From Candidatus Dormiibacterota bacterium (GTDB taxonomy: Bacteria; Chloroflexota; Dormibacteria; Aeolococcales; Aeolococcaceae): a DNA stretch of 64,000 nucleotides. The stretch is taken from contig PLZA01000020.1 in NCBI GenBank assembly GCA_003153505.1, positions 62,001-126,000 on the forward strand, in the 5' to 3' direction. The stretch's first letter is position 1. Every line of letters starts with the position of its first letter. A model generated the notes under the pieces. That model was not told the DNA's origin. It worked only from the letters and a program-made list of their open reading frames with translations, and searched no databases. The position numbers and the translations under genes were made by a program. Shown one piece after another: positions 20,119-29,105 of the stretch.

Positions 20119-21282
20119 GTGGAATCGCTGCCGGCGCCCCCGCTGCCGCCTTCGACCGATGCGTGGCCACCACCACCGCCCGCGCCTCCGGCGTGGCCCC
20201 AGGCGGCCGGCTACCCCCCTCGGGGCTGGCCGGTGGTGCTGCTCGCCATCAGCTGCGTTCTCGTTGCCGCGGCCGGGGTCACGGTGGGCGCCGCTACCGG
20301 CACCTCGTCGTCGTCATCAACCGCGGCCCGGCTCGCGGCGGCCGGCCGGTATGCCAGTGCCGTCGCCATCGACGAGGCGATCGCGGCGCGAGGCGGACCC
20401 CTCTACGCGCTGACCACGGGAGCCTCGGGCGCCGCCGAAACGGCCGCCGAGGAGACGGTCCTGGGGTGGGCCGGCGCGCTCGGCAGGAGGGGAAACGTGG
20501 ATGAGGCGGTCTCGCTGTACCGGTCGGTGAACGACCCGTCGCTGCGGGGGCAGGCCCTTGAAGCGCTGGCGACGCTGCTGCTCAAGACGGCGACAGCGAA
20601 CGCGCTCGTGGCGCAGTACCCGAGCGCGATCCAGCGGCTCGCCGAGATCAGCACCCTGGCGCCAGCCACCCGTGCCGGCCTCCAGGCTGCGCGCGAGCTT
20701 CCTGTCGATCAGGCCGGCGAGGCGGGCGTGCTGATCACCTCCGGCCGCGCCGCCGACGCGGTCGTGCTCCTGGACGCCGTGCTCAAGGAGAGCTCGACCC
20801 TGGCGTCAGCAACCGCGATCAGCCTGCTCCCGACGGCGCTGCTGGATGCGGGAGAGCAGGCGCTCGCGAACGGGTCCTACCACGAGGCTCTCACCGCCCT
20901 TGACCGCCTTTCGACGAGCTTTCCGAGGACCCCCGAGGCTGCGCAGGCGGCGGCGATGCTCGGCGCTCCTCAGATCGTGTCGGGCACCCTCGTGACGCAC
21001 GCCGGCGCCGCCGTCTCCGGACGGGTCCGCCTCAGCTCCAACTACAAGGCCGAGCCCGGCGGCATGTACCAGACGAGCGCGCCTTTCTACTACGCCACTG
21101 CTGACGCTGCGGGTGACTTCACCTTCAGCAGCGTGCCGATCGGCGGACCGTACGTGCTCGAGGTCTTCTCGGCGGGGAACTGGACGACGCTCATCAACCC
21201 CAGCACGAATCAGCCGGCCAACCCCGTGGCGGTGTCGGCACTCATTCCCGTGAACCTCACGTTTGTGGTGCTTCCCTCGTAG
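20119..21282 (+). CDS. Proline-rich membrane protein with helical repeats and a carboxypeptidase-regulatory-like C-terminal domain
   Basis: 387 aa, GTG start after a TACGTT box. The N terminus is a Pro-rich cytoplasmic stretch (about 45 residues), then a transmembrane helix (about 43-63), a Ser-rich linker, an Ala-rich helical region resembling TPR repeats (about 75-280), and a beta-rich domain (about 285-387; SGTLVTHAGAAVSGRVRL, FTFSSVPIGGPYVLEVF) like CarboxypepD_reg folds. The open frame extends upstream, but that part is antisense to hutH. It precedes three TadE/TadG-like genes by 31 bases. No direct family assignment; an assembly or anchoring role for that cluster is inferred. Confidence 0.7.
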   Translation: MESLPAPPLPPSTDAWPPPPPAPPAWPQAAGYPPRGWPVVLLAISCVLVAAAGVTVGAATGTSSSSSTAARLAAAGRYASAVAIDEAIAARGGPLYALTTGASGAAETAAEETVLGWAGALGRRGNVDEAVSLYRSVNDPSLRGQALEALATLLLKTATANALVAQYPSAIQRLAEISTLAPATRAGLQAARELPVDQAGEAGVLITSGRAADAVVLLDAVLKESSTLASATAISLLPTALLDAGEQALANGSYHEALTALDRLSTSFPRTPEAAQAAAMLGAPQIVSGTLVTHAGAAVSGRVRLSSNYKAEPGGMYQTSAPFYYATADAAGDFTFSSVPIGGPYVLEVFSAGNWTTLINPSTNQPANPVAVSALIPVNLTFVVLPS

Positions 21283-21313
21283 CGACTGCCCGCACGGCTA
21301 CGATAGCCAGGCG

Positions 21314-21940
21314 ATGGGAGGGGAATTCAAGGGAGCGGTGCGTCCTCGACGCATGCCGCACGCTCGAGGGGGCCAGGCGCTCATCGAGTTCGCCGTGGTG
21401 CTGCCGCTCTTCCTGTTGTGTCTGATCGGGGCGCTTGACGCCGGACTGTGGGCGGTGCAGACGTCGGCCGAGGTGTCGGCAGTCGAGCAGGGGGCGATGA
21501 TCGCGTCGTCGGCAGGATCGAGCCCCACCTCCCAGACGGCCCCTGATGCGCGCGCGGTCACAGCCGCGATCTCCGGCCGGCTGCGCACCGCGCTGTTCGG
21601 CACCAACGTGGAAAGCTGGTGCGCACCCGATGCGGGCGGGGGTTGTGCACCAGACGCCGCTCAGCGTTGCCCGTCCACGCCAGTCGAGGTGCAGAACGCC
21701 GACGGCCCGCGAGTCGTCGTGGTCTGCGTCAGCGAGGCCGACCCGCCCGCGTGCACCCCGCCCCCGCGGGGACGCGTTGCACCCTTCCCGCCCGGGTGCG
21801 AGGACTCTCCGCTCATCACCGTGCGCGTGGTCGGCTTTGTCGCGTCGTTCGTGCCGCCCGGCTTCGGGCCCGGTGCGGGAGCGTTCGAGCTCCCCACCAA
21901 CATCTCGGCCACGACTCACACGCTCCGATTCGCGCCGTGA
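21314..21940 (+). CDS. TadE-like pseudopilin-type membrane protein 1
   Basis: 208 aa. The TadE signature is clear: RGGQALIEFAVVLPLFLLC, i.e. a positively charged start, conserved Glu and one hydrophobic helix (about 26-48). The remainder is outside the membrane and has Cys-rich and Pro-rich stretches that may form disulfides. ATG 21314 is chosen over the in-frame start at 21263 because the latter overlaps the preceding gene. A TACGAT box ends 9 bases upstream. Its last bases form GTGA with the next gene. Confidence 0.82.
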   Translation: MGGEFKGAVRPRRMPHARGGQALIEFAVVLPLFLLCLIGALDAGLWAVQTSAEVSAVEQGAMIASSAGSSPTSQTAPDARAVTAAISGRLRTALFGTNVESWCAPDAGGGCAPDAAQRCPSTPVEVQNADGPRVVVVCVSEADPPACTPPPRGRVAPFPPGCEDSPLITVRVVGFVASFVPPGFGPGAGAFELPTNISATTHTLRFAP

Positions 21941-22569
21941 GGCGCAGCAGACGGCCGGGTGACGATGCTCAGGCCGTCCTCGAGACTGCGCTGGTCATTC
22001 CGATCCTGCTCTTCCTCATCTGTAACTTCATCGCCGTGATGGTGCAGGTCACTGTTCAGGAGCAGCTCAATGCGGCCACCGCGCTCGCTGCGCAGTCACG
22101 GTTCCAGGCTCCGGACAATGCCATCGACCCGCCGGGAATGGAGTGCTGTGGCACGGGGCATGGGGCACTGGTGACGGCCGGCCTGCCGACCGGGTGCCGG
22201 TACGCGGCAGCGAGCTTCTACGGAACCATGACCACGTACACGGGCTTGCTGCACTGGCAGCTGGCGACACTCTGCACGTCGGGTGGCGGCAGCGGGAACG
22301 CCGGCAATCCGCCGGCGCAGCCGGTGGCGTATGCGGGTTCGCCGTCGAGCGCAGACGTCTCGTGCGACATCGGTTCCATCACAGCAGGCGGTGGCGTCGT
22401 TCCCGGGTACACCGACCGGGCGCTCAACCCACCTTCGGGCCTCGACGTGGTGGAGTGCAGTGCGTCCGCATCGCTCGACTTCGCCAACACGCCACTGGCA
22501 TGGGGAGTCTTCTGGACGCCGACGTTGCACGCGCGGGCGGAGGCACTCCCGCCTCCTTTCCGGCAGTGA
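21937..22569 (+). CDS. TadE-like pseudopilin-type membrane protein 2
   Basis: 210 aa. GTG start inside the GTGA overlap with the gene before. The N terminus DDAQAVLETALVIPILL shows the TadE pattern with conserved Glu and a single helix. The exported part is rich in Gly, Ser, Thr and Cys (at least six Cys, including a CC pair). The stop overlaps the next GTG by GTGA again. Translationally coupled minor pilin-like subunit; polymerisation partner unknown. Confidence 0.8.
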   Translation: MRRSRRPGDDAQAVLETALVIPILLFLICNFIAVMVQVTVQEQLNAATALAAQSRFQAPDNAIDPPGMECCGTGHGALVTAGLPTGCRYAAASFYGTMTTYTGLLHWQLATLCTSGGGSGNAGNPPAQPVAYAGSPSSADVSCDIGSITAGGGVVPGYTDRALNPPSGLDVVECSASASLDFANTPLAWGVFWTPTLHARAEALPPPFRQ

Positions 22570-23177
22570 CGTTCCTGCCACCTCGAGCGGCATTGTCCCG
22601 CCATCAGCGCGGGCAGACGCTCGTCGTCTTTGCGCTCGGATTCGCCTTATTCCTGTTCAGTCTCACCTGCCTGGTCGCGGACGCCGCCGCGATCTACGTA
22701 TGGTCTGGCCGCGTCCAAACCGCGGCGCAGCTCGGCGCCCAATCAGGGTCGGATGCGGTGGATCCCCGATACCTGTACAACGCGACCGCCGCCTGCCCCG
22801 CGGGTACCGCAGGCACGTGCCCAGTGCCGATCGTCGACGTCAGCGCACAGGATCGCGAGGGCGCGCTGTACGCGTTTCAGCGTGCATGCATCGAGGCTGC
22901 CGACCAGTCAGCGCAGGTTCCTGTTGACGCTGGCAACCCGCTCGTGTTGAAGACACCCGACGACCCGCAGATGCCTGACGGCACCTGGTGTGCCAGCGAC
23001 GGGTGCCATGTGCACGCGGAGATATCGAAGGTGGTGCAGCTGCCGATTCCCTTTCCAGGATTTCCGAGCACGGTCACGGTGCGTGGCACCGGCGACGCAG
23101 CGCCGGTCGTTGGCACCGACGTCGCGACGTCCACGTGCACGCCGATCGCGTGGGTGCCGGCGCCACCGCCGCGATGA
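22566..23177 (+). CDS. TadG-like Flp-pilus-assembly-type membrane protein
   Basis: 203 aa. The N terminus HQRGQTLVVFALGFALFLF is the TadG/TadE-like segment (RGQ followed by one helix), then the 'VADAAAIYVWSGRVQTAAQ' type stretch, an amphipathic helix typical of TadG-like proteins, and a beta-rich Cys-containing exported region. Third member of a coupled trio that has no tadA ATPase, tadB/C platform or flp pilin beside it. The start is the GTG of a GTGA overlap. Confidence 0.8.
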   Translation: MTFLPPRAALSRHQRGQTLVVFALGFALFLFSLTCLVADAAAIYVWSGRVQTAAQLGAQSGSDAVDPRYLYNATAACPAGTAGTCPVPIVDVSAQDREGALYAFQRACIEAADQSAQVPVDAGNPLVLKTPDDPQMPDGTWCASDGCHVHAEISKVVQLPIPFPGFPSTVTVRGTGDAAPVVGTDVATSTCTPIAWVPAPPPR

Positions 23178-23200
23178 GCGGCTCGACGTTGCCCCGCCGC

Positions 23201-23206
23201 TAAGCT
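23201..23206 (+). promoter_or_regulatory. Candidate -10 box (TAAGCT) for the tandem hotdog gene
   Basis: TAAGCT ends 7 bases before the ATG at 23214 and there is no Shine-Dalgarno sequence. It fits the leaderless pattern seen elsewhere in the window. Confidence 0.4.
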
Positions 23207-23213
23207 CGGCTCG

Positions 23214-24257
23214 ATGCTGGTTCGTGAGCCCGCCCTGTGGCGTGATGTGCCGGTTCGCGGCGAGATCCTCGACGCGTCAGCCCGCGAGCTCAGTGGCCTC
23301 GCCGCCTTGCGACTGGTTCGCGGACACCCGCCGATGGGACGGCTGACTGGACTCACGTTCGATGGTGCCGATACGGGCACCGCTGCCTTCAGCATGCCGG
23401 TGTCGCCCTGGTTCGAGTGGTCGCACGGCGGTGTTCCCGGTGGGGTGCTCGCGCTGGCGGCTGACGCGGCACTCGGCTGCGCGGTGCAGTCGTTGCTCCC
23501 GGCTCGCACCCAGTACACGACGGCGGAGATGTCGCTGACGTACGTGCGCCCGACGCGCATCGGTTCGAGGATCACGGTGCACGGACGCGCGATCCACTCC
23601 GGGCGAACCCTGGGGCTCTCGACGGGCGAGGTGATCGATGACGAGGGAAGGCTCGTCGCGTACTCCACGTCACGGATGCGCGTTTTCGGCGACTCGGCAG
23701 CGGGCGCACCGTCGCGGGGCGGGACAGCCGCGCCGCCGGCGGCGTCTCACGGGTCGCGGGGCGCTGACGAGGGGCCGGACCCGTATCTCCGGCCGGTGTC
23801 CGGCGAACGCATCGCCCCGGGCGAATTCCTCGCTCGCAGCGGGGTCGAGATCATCCACGCACAGCTTCGAGGCGAACTCCCGCTTCCACCGATACATCAC
23901 CTGCTCGGTATCACGCCGACCGAGGCCACCCTCGGCGCCGCGTCCTGTGCCATGCCACTCAGCGGATGGCTTGCGACGCCGTTCGGATGGCCGCAGGGCG
24001 GCTTCATCGTCCTGCTCGCCGACCTCGCACTGGCGCTCGCGACGCAGACGACTCTCGCCAAGGGTGAGGGCATGGCGTCGGTCGACATCAAGGTCAACTT
24101 CCTCCGGCCCGTCGCCGGCGACGGCAGCACTCTCGAGGCGCGAGCCAAGGTGGTGCACCGAGGGCGCAGCCTCACCGTCGGGACCGCCGAGGTGATCGGC
24201 GCGGACGGGCGGCCCGTGGCGCTGGCCACGGGCTCGACCGCCCTGTTCGGCCCCTGA
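23214..24257 (+). CDS. Tandem hotdog-fold (PaaI/acyl-CoA thioesterase-like) protein
   Basis: 347 aa with two hotdog domains in one chain: about residues 35-155 and 215-345. Both show the PaaI layout with a 'HGG/QGG' helix start (WSHGGVPGGVLALAADAALG and WPQGGFIVLLADLALALATQ) and a strand like 'VDIKVNFLRPVAGDG'. An Ala/Gly-rich linker joins them. Hotdog thioesterases work as dimers, so this may be a covalent pseudo-dimer. It would hydrolyse acyl-CoA thioesters; substrate unknown. It converges on the S53 peptidase gene with only 2 bases between. Confidence 0.85.
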   Translation: MLVREPALWRDVPVRGEILDASARELSGLAALRLVRGHPPMGRLTGLTFDGADTGTAAFSMPVSPWFEWSHGGVPGGVLALAADAALGCAVQSLLPARTQYTTAEMSLTYVRPTRIGSRITVHGRAIHSGRTLGLSTGEVIDDEGRLVAYSTSRMRVFGDSAAGAPSRGGTAAPPAASHGSRGADEGPDPYLRPVSGERIAPGEFLARSGVEIIHAQLRGELPLPPIHHLLGITPTEATLGAASCAMPLSGWLATPFGWPQGGFIVLLADLALALATQTTLAKGEGMASVDIKVNFLRPVAGDGSTLEARAKVVHRGRSLTVGTAEVIGADGRPVALATGSTALFGP

Positions 24258-24259
24258 CG

Positions 24260-25948
24260 TCAGGCGATCTCTCGCTCGCCACGCTCGATGCGTGGCCGGC
24301 GGGCCTCCGGCCCGGGCAGGTGGACGCCGAGGTCGCGAGCGATCTGCTTGCCGTCGGGGCTGCCCCATCCGCTCGCCAGGTCCCAGCCGCGCCCGGCGCG
24401 GTATGGGCCGCCCGTGTCGCCGGCGGTGATGTCGTTGAAGCCGCGCCCACGCCGGGAGTACAGGACCGGATGGGGGAGCCCGATCCGGTGTCCCAGCTGG
24501 GACGAGACCAGCGTCCAGAGCGCCGTGTACATGGGGGCGACGGCGCTCGTGCCCCCGGTCGATCTGAGGCGGCGGAGCGCGACGACGTTCCAGCCGGTCA
24601 ACGGGTCGGCGTTGCCGGCGCCGTCGGGAAGCCCCCGGCCGAGCGCACCGCCGTCGGCCGAACGTGGACGGATGCCGAGCGCGGCCTGATACGCGGGCAC
24701 TGGGAACACGCCGCTGACACCGCTTCCGGCTGCGCCTGCGCCTCGCGCCAGCTCGTTCCACACGGTTTCGGTGCGGATGCGTCCGCGCGCCGCAAGCAAC
24801 GTCGTCCCCCCGCACGCCCAGGCGTGCGGGCTCGACGCCGGGAACTCGGGGTGCTGGTAGCCGTCGACCTCGTCGTTGGTCGACCCGGCGTCGCCGGCAG
24901 CGGCGCTGAACGTCACGCCGTGGAGCGCGCCCGTAGCGAACGCCGCATCCAGCCCGCGCATTCCCTGTCGCGACCAGTGATCTTCAGGTGCGCCCCAGCT
25001 GATCGACACTGCAGCCGGGTGGCGGACGGCGTCACTGGCGGCGGTCGCCGCCGCATCAATGAAGCCACGCTCGCTGTTGGGCGCGTTGTAGCTGACGATG
25101 GTGAGGTGCGCCTTGGGCGCCATTGCGGCGACCATCCCCCCAATCACCTGATAGTCGAGCGCGACCTCGACGTCCGCACCGTTCGGGTCGGCGGTCGGGG
25201 TAGCACCGTCCAGCCAGACGTTGGTGATGTCCGGCGCTGGCAAACCAAGCCTCGCGAACGAGGCCGCGAGGTCGAACGGGTGCACGACCCCGCCGAGCTC
25301 GATCATCGCGGCCACCAGCTCGACGCCCTCGCCAAGGTTGGGGAGACGGGGAAAGTCATAGAGCGCGGCAAGCTGCGGTGGGTCGTAGGCGAGCATCGCG
25401 GAGCGCCCGTCATCGAGTCCGCGAACGTGCGACCGTGCGAGCGGCCGATCGTCGAGGCCGTAGGCGCCCTCAAGGATGCGGTCGAGGTGCGCGGGGATCC
25501 GAACGGGCCCGCTGTGCCCGCGGTATTCGACGCTTCGGCCGTCGGGCAGCTGCCAGCCGAATCGCTCCAGCTCGACGTCGAAGGCGCGCCCGAGCTGCTC
25601 GGCGGTCCCACGCAGCATCACCCGCCGGGTCGCCGCGTCCTCACCGGTGACCTGGAGGCCGGCCGCGGTCGCCCAGCGCACGACGCGGTCCCTGTCGTCG
25701 GTGTCGAACCCGTGACGCGCGGTCAACTGGTGGATGTCGAGATGGCGTGCGTTCGGGTCCGGAAGCGACTGGAGCCACGCAAGGCTCTGCGCGGTTGTCG
25801 GACCACCCATGCGCTCGCGCAGCAGGAGCGTGACACCCGCATCGACGTGCATCTCCGCTTCGCTGAGCTTGCGCAGACGGCGGTGGCCGGAACGGGTGCC
25901 TCCGGCGGGGTGGTAGGCGCTGCCGCGCAGTGGAACCGAGTCGGGCAT
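24260..25948 (-). CDS. S53-family serine-carboxyl peptidase (sedolisin/kumamolisin-like) with pro-domain
   Basis: 562 aa. A pro-kumamolisin activation domain (about 1-165; VPLRGSAYHP, AEQLGRAFDVELERF) precedes the subtilisin-like catalytic domain. Catalytic residues are visible: Glu and Asp in DVEVALD (E-x3-D), the oxyanion Asp region AAAGDAG, the Ser in GGTSAVAP, and the C-terminal calcium site (FNDITAGDTG, GWDLASGWGSPDG). Such enzymes are acid-active endopeptidases, usually secreted, but no signal peptide is seen. ATG 25948 has a strong purine-rich ribosome site just upstream; the earlier in-frame start is less likely. Confidence 0.92.
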   Translation of the reverse strand: MPDSVPLRGSAYHPAGGTRSGHRRLRKLSEAEMHVDAGVTLLLRERMGGPTTAQSLAWLQSLPDPNARHLDIHQLTARHGFDTDDRDRVVRWATAAGLQVTGEDAATRRVMLRGTAEQLGRAFDVELERFGWQLPDGRSVEYRGHSGPVRIPAHLDRILEGAYGLDDRPLARSHVRGLDDGRSAMLAYDPPQLAALYDFPRLPNLGEGVELVAAMIELGGVVHPFDLAASFARLGLPAPDITNVWLDGATPTADPNGADVEVALDYQVIGGMVAAMAPKAHLTIVSYNAPNSERGFIDAAATAASDAVRHPAAVSISWGAPEDHWSRQGMRGLDAAFATGALHGVTFSAAAGDAGSTNDEVDGYQHPEFPASSPHAWACGGTTLLAARGRIRTETVWNELARGAGAAGSGVSGVFPVPAYQAALGIRPRSADGGALGRGLPDGAGNADPLTGWNVVALRRLRSTGGTSAVAPMYTALWTLVSSQLGHRIGLPHPVLYSRRGRGFNDITAGDTGGPYRAGRGWDLASGWGSPDGKQIARDLGVHLPGPEARRPRIERGEREIA

Positions 25949-26079
25949 GGTGGCCCCCCTCTCGAGGACATCGGGCGGGCACCGCCATGGCGACGGCACT
26001 GCATCCCGACGTGGAGCCGCCCATCATCGAACCAGGTTCCGGACAACCCCGGGACGAACCCCGCGCCGGCAAGACGGGT

Positions 26080-28035
26080 TCAGGCGGGAGAGCGCGTCCG
26101 CCCGATCGCGTCGATGGCGCTGCGGTTCTCGAGCGATGAGAGGTCGCCGGGATCCGTGCCCAGGTAGACGGAGCGGACGACCCGGCGGAGGACCTTCGCG
26201 TTTCGCGTTTTAGGCAGTTCCGACACGATCTCGACGACGTGCGGCGCCAGCGCCTTGCCGAGATCCTCGGCGACGCGGTGAGCGAGCGCCACGCGCAACT
26301 CGGGTGAGTCGGTGACGCCGGGCCTGAGCACCACGAACACCACCAGCGCCTCGCCCTTGAGCGCGTCGGGGACGCCGATCGCCGCCGCCTCCGCGACCGC
26401 CGGATGCGCGACCAGCGCGGACTCCACCTCCGCCGGCCCGAGGCGTTTGCCCGCCACCTTGATGGTGTCGTCGCTGCGTCCGCGGACGTACCAGAGGCCG
26501 TCCGCGTCCACCTCGACCCAGTCGCCGTGGACCCACACGTCGGGCCATCGCGACCAGTAGGTATCGAGGTAGCGCTCGCGGTCGCGCCAGAATCCGCGGG
26601 TCATCCCCGGCCAGGGTGCGCGGATCACCAACTCTCCGACCCGCCCGCGAATGCTCTCGCCGTGCTCGTCGACCACGTCAGCCGCAATGCCGGGGCAGGG
26701 TCCGGCGAATGCGCAGGGTTGCAGCGGCGTGAGCATGTTGCCGGCGAGGATGCCGCCGGAGATCTCCGTGCCGCCCGAATAGTTGATCACCGGGAGCTTG
26801 CCGCCCCCGATCTTCTGCTGGTACCAGAGCCAGGGATCGGTGTTCCAGGGCTCTCCGGTGGAGCCGAGCACGCGCAGCGAGGAGAGATCGTGAGCGGCCA
26901 CGGGCTCGTCGCCGTGACGCATCAGCGCTCGAATCACCGTCGGTGCGATGCCCAGCACGGTGACGCGATGCCGTTCCACGACAGACCAGAGACGATCCGG
27001 TCCCGGGTGGTCGGGGACACCGTCGAACAGCACCAGGGTTGCGCCGATGCTCAACGCGCCGCAGATGGCCCAGGGCCCCATCATCCAGCCGATGTCGGTG
27101 AACCAGAGGAGGCGATCGTGCTCGCCGATGTCGAAGCAGTGCGCCATGTCCTGCATCGCCTTCACGGGGAACCCGCCGTGCACGTGCACCGTGCCCTTCG
27201 GCCGGCCCGTTGTGCCACTGGTGTAGATGATCATGAACGTCGAATCGGCGTCGGTGTCCGCCACCGGGGGGCCGGCGTTCCAGCCATCGGGCATGGCGCG
27301 GAACAGCACGTCGCGACCCGGCTGCATGGGAATGGTCGCGTCGCCGAGCTGCGCCACCACCAGGATGTGCTCGAGCGAGGGCAGCTGGGCAGCGGCATCG
27401 TCCGCGACGGCCTTCATGGGGACGACACCGCCACGCCGCGTGAATCCGTCAACAACCACCAGAACCTTGGCGTCGCAGTCGAGGAGCCGGGAGACGATCG
27501 CGCCCGCGCCGTAGCCGCTGAAGAGTGGCACCACGACCGCTCCCAGCCACGCGCAGGCGAGGAAGAGCGAGACGGTCTCGGGAATCATCGGCAGGCACAG
27601 GCCGACGCTGTCTCCCGCCGTGACGCCGAGATCTGCGAGCGTTCGCGCCGCGTACGCGGTCTGACGTTCGAGGTCGGCATAGCTCCACTCGCGCGTACCG
27701 CCGCCGTCACCCTCCCAGACCACCGCTGCGCGCGCGGGCACGCGCCGCGCCCAGCGCGTCACCGCGTTGTGCGCAAGGTTGAGCCTGCCACCGCGCCAGA
27801 ACTGCGTCCACGGCACGCCGAGCGACGTGTCCATGGCGACATCGAAGCGGCGCGTCCACTCGACGCCGATGTCATCGACCATCGCCGTCCAGAAGCGCTG
27901 CGGGTCGTCATGCGCCAGCCGAGCGACGCCGTCGAGGTCAACGGCACCGATGCCGTCGATGAAGTGCCTGAGGCGCGAAGCGCCGGCCTGCTCAGGCGTC
28001 GGCATCCACGCGAAGCGCGAATCGCTGGTGCTCAT
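26080..28035 (-). CDS. Acyl-CoA synthetase, acetyl/acetoacetyl-CoA synthetase-like (AMP-forming)
   Basis: 651 aa ANL-superfamily enzyme that activates a short-chain acid with ATP to acyl-AMP, then CoA ester. Motifs: A3 loop YTSGTTGRPKGTVH near residue 270, WFTDIGWMMG, GSTGEPWN, YSGGTEI (A5), WVHGDWVEVDADG (A7), RSDDTIKVAGKRLGPAE (A8), and the acylatable Lys in PKTRNAKVLRR near the C terminus. The ACAS_N domain at the start supports the acetyl/acetoacetyl subgroup. It lies 23 bases downstream of the aldo/keto reductase gene on the same strand. Exact acid unknown. Confidence 0.92.
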   Translation of the reverse strand: MSTSDSRFAWMPTPEQAGASRLRHFIDGIGAVDLDGVARLAHDDPQRFWTAMVDDIGVEWTRRFDVAMDTSLGVPWTQFWRGGRLNLAHNAVTRWARRVPARAAVVWEGDGGGTREWSYADLERQTAYAARTLADLGVTAGDSVGLCLPMIPETVSLFLACAWLGAVVVPLFSGYGAGAIVSRLLDCDAKVLVVVDGFTRRGGVVPMKAVADDAAAQLPSLEHILVVAQLGDATIPMQPGRDVLFRAMPDGWNAGPPVADTDADSTFMIIYTSGTTGRPKGTVHVHGGFPVKAMQDMAHCFDIGEHDRLLWFTDIGWMMGPWAICGALSIGATLVLFDGVPDHPGPDRLWSVVERHRVTVLGIAPTVIRALMRHGDEPVAAHDLSSLRVLGSTGEPWNTDPWLWYQQKIGGGKLPVINYSGGTEISGGILAGNMLTPLQPCAFAGPCPGIAADVVDEHGESIRGRVGELVIRAPWPGMTRGFWRDRERYLDTYWSRWPDVWVHGDWVEVDADGLWYVRGRSDDTIKVAGKRLGPAEVESALVAHPAVAEAAAIGVPDALKGEALVVFVVLRPGVTDSPELRVALAHRVAEDLGKALAPHVVEIVSELPKTRNAKVLRRVVRSVYLGTDPGDLSSLENRSAIDAIGRTRSPA

Positions 28036-28058
28036 CCTGCGCTGACCATAGCGCGTGG

Positions 28059-29045
28059 TCAGCGGTCGATCGCCGCCATGTCCCAGTGCCGGTCCCCGCG
28101 CACGTTCTCGGGGCTGGCCGCAGCCTCCAGCAGAGCGATGTCGGCTGGGTCGAGCACGATGCCGGCAGCCTTGGCGTTCTCCTCGAGTCGGTCGGGCCGC
28201 TTGGTGCCGGGGATCGGGACGATGTCATGCCCGCGCTGGAGCAGCCAGGCGAGCGCGAGTTGCGCCGCGGTCACGCCCTTTTCGGCGGCGATGTCGCCGA
28301 TGCGAGCCGTGATGGCGAGGTTGGCATCCAGGTTGCCCTCGGCAAAGCGAGGGAATCGTGCTCGGCGGACGTCGCCTGAGGCCAGCGTGCCGGCGCTGAT
28401 TGCTCCGGTCAGGATGCCGCGGCCCAGCGGGCTGAACGCGACGAATCCGACGCCCAACTCACGCACCGCCGGCAGCACAGTCTCCTCGGCATCGCGCGAG
28501 AACAGCGAGTACTCCGATTGCACCGCCGTCAATGGGTGAACCGCGTTGGCGCGCCGGATCGTTGCCGGCCCCACCTCGCACAGCCCGAGGAAGCGGACCT
28601 TGCCGGCGTCGACGAGCTGCGCCATCGCTCCGACGGTCTCCTCGATCGGCACTGAGCGATCGAGACGGTGCTGGTAGTAGAGGTCGATGACGTCGATGTC
28701 GAGACGCTGGAGCGATGCGTCGCAGGCTCGGTGCACGTACTCGGGGCGGCCGTTGATGCCCTGCGATCCGTCGGCCAGGCGCTCGATGCCGAACTTGGTC
28801 GCGACGATGAACTGATCACGGCGTCCGGTCAGGGCTTTCCCGATCAACTGCTCGTTGGTGAACGGCCCGTACATGTCGGCCGTGTCGAGCATGGTCACGC
28901 CGAGCTCCGCGGCACGGTCGATGGTCGCGATCGCCTCACACTCGTCGCGCTCCTCGGCAGTGCCGTAGAAGTCCGACATGCCCATGCAACCGAGCCCGAG
29001 CGCGGAGACCTCCAACCCCTGGGTCCCCAGCTTGCGATGCTCCAC
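28059..29045 (-). CDS. Aldo/keto reductase
   Basis: 328 aa, NADPH-dependent (alpha/beta)8-barrel oxidoreductase. Seen: [13 protein letters not shown], catalytic Asp and Tyr in [19 protein letters not shown], the Lys in VATKFG, the His of [10 protein letters not shown], and the C-terminal nucleotide motif [13 protein letters not shown]. It most resembles the AKR13/YajO-type group. The frame opens at 29072, but GTG 29045 is chosen because AGGAGG ends 8 bases upstream. It is followed by the acyl-CoA synthetase gene and preceded by the MFS gene with a 60-base gap. Confidence 0.92.
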   Translation of the reverse strand: MEHRKLGTQGLEVSALGLGCMGMSDFYGTAEERDECEAIATIDRAAELGVTMLDTADMYGPFTNEQLIGKALTGRRDQFIVATKFGIERLADGSQGINGRPEYVHRACDASLQRLDIDVIDLYYQHRLDRSVPIEETVGAMAQLVDAGKVRFLGLCEVGPATIRRANAVHPLTAVQSEYSLFSRDAEETVLPAVRELGVGFVAFSPLGRGILTGAISAGTLASGDVRRARFPRFAEGNLDANLAITARIGDIAAEKGVTAAQLALAWLLQRGHDIVPIPGTKRPDRLEENAKAAGIVLDPADIALLEAAASPENVRGDRHWDMAAIDR

Positions 29046-29105
29046 GTCACGTACCTCCTGATCGGCGATCACCGATGTCGGGAAGGATGCGCGAAGGCGC
29101 TTCGC

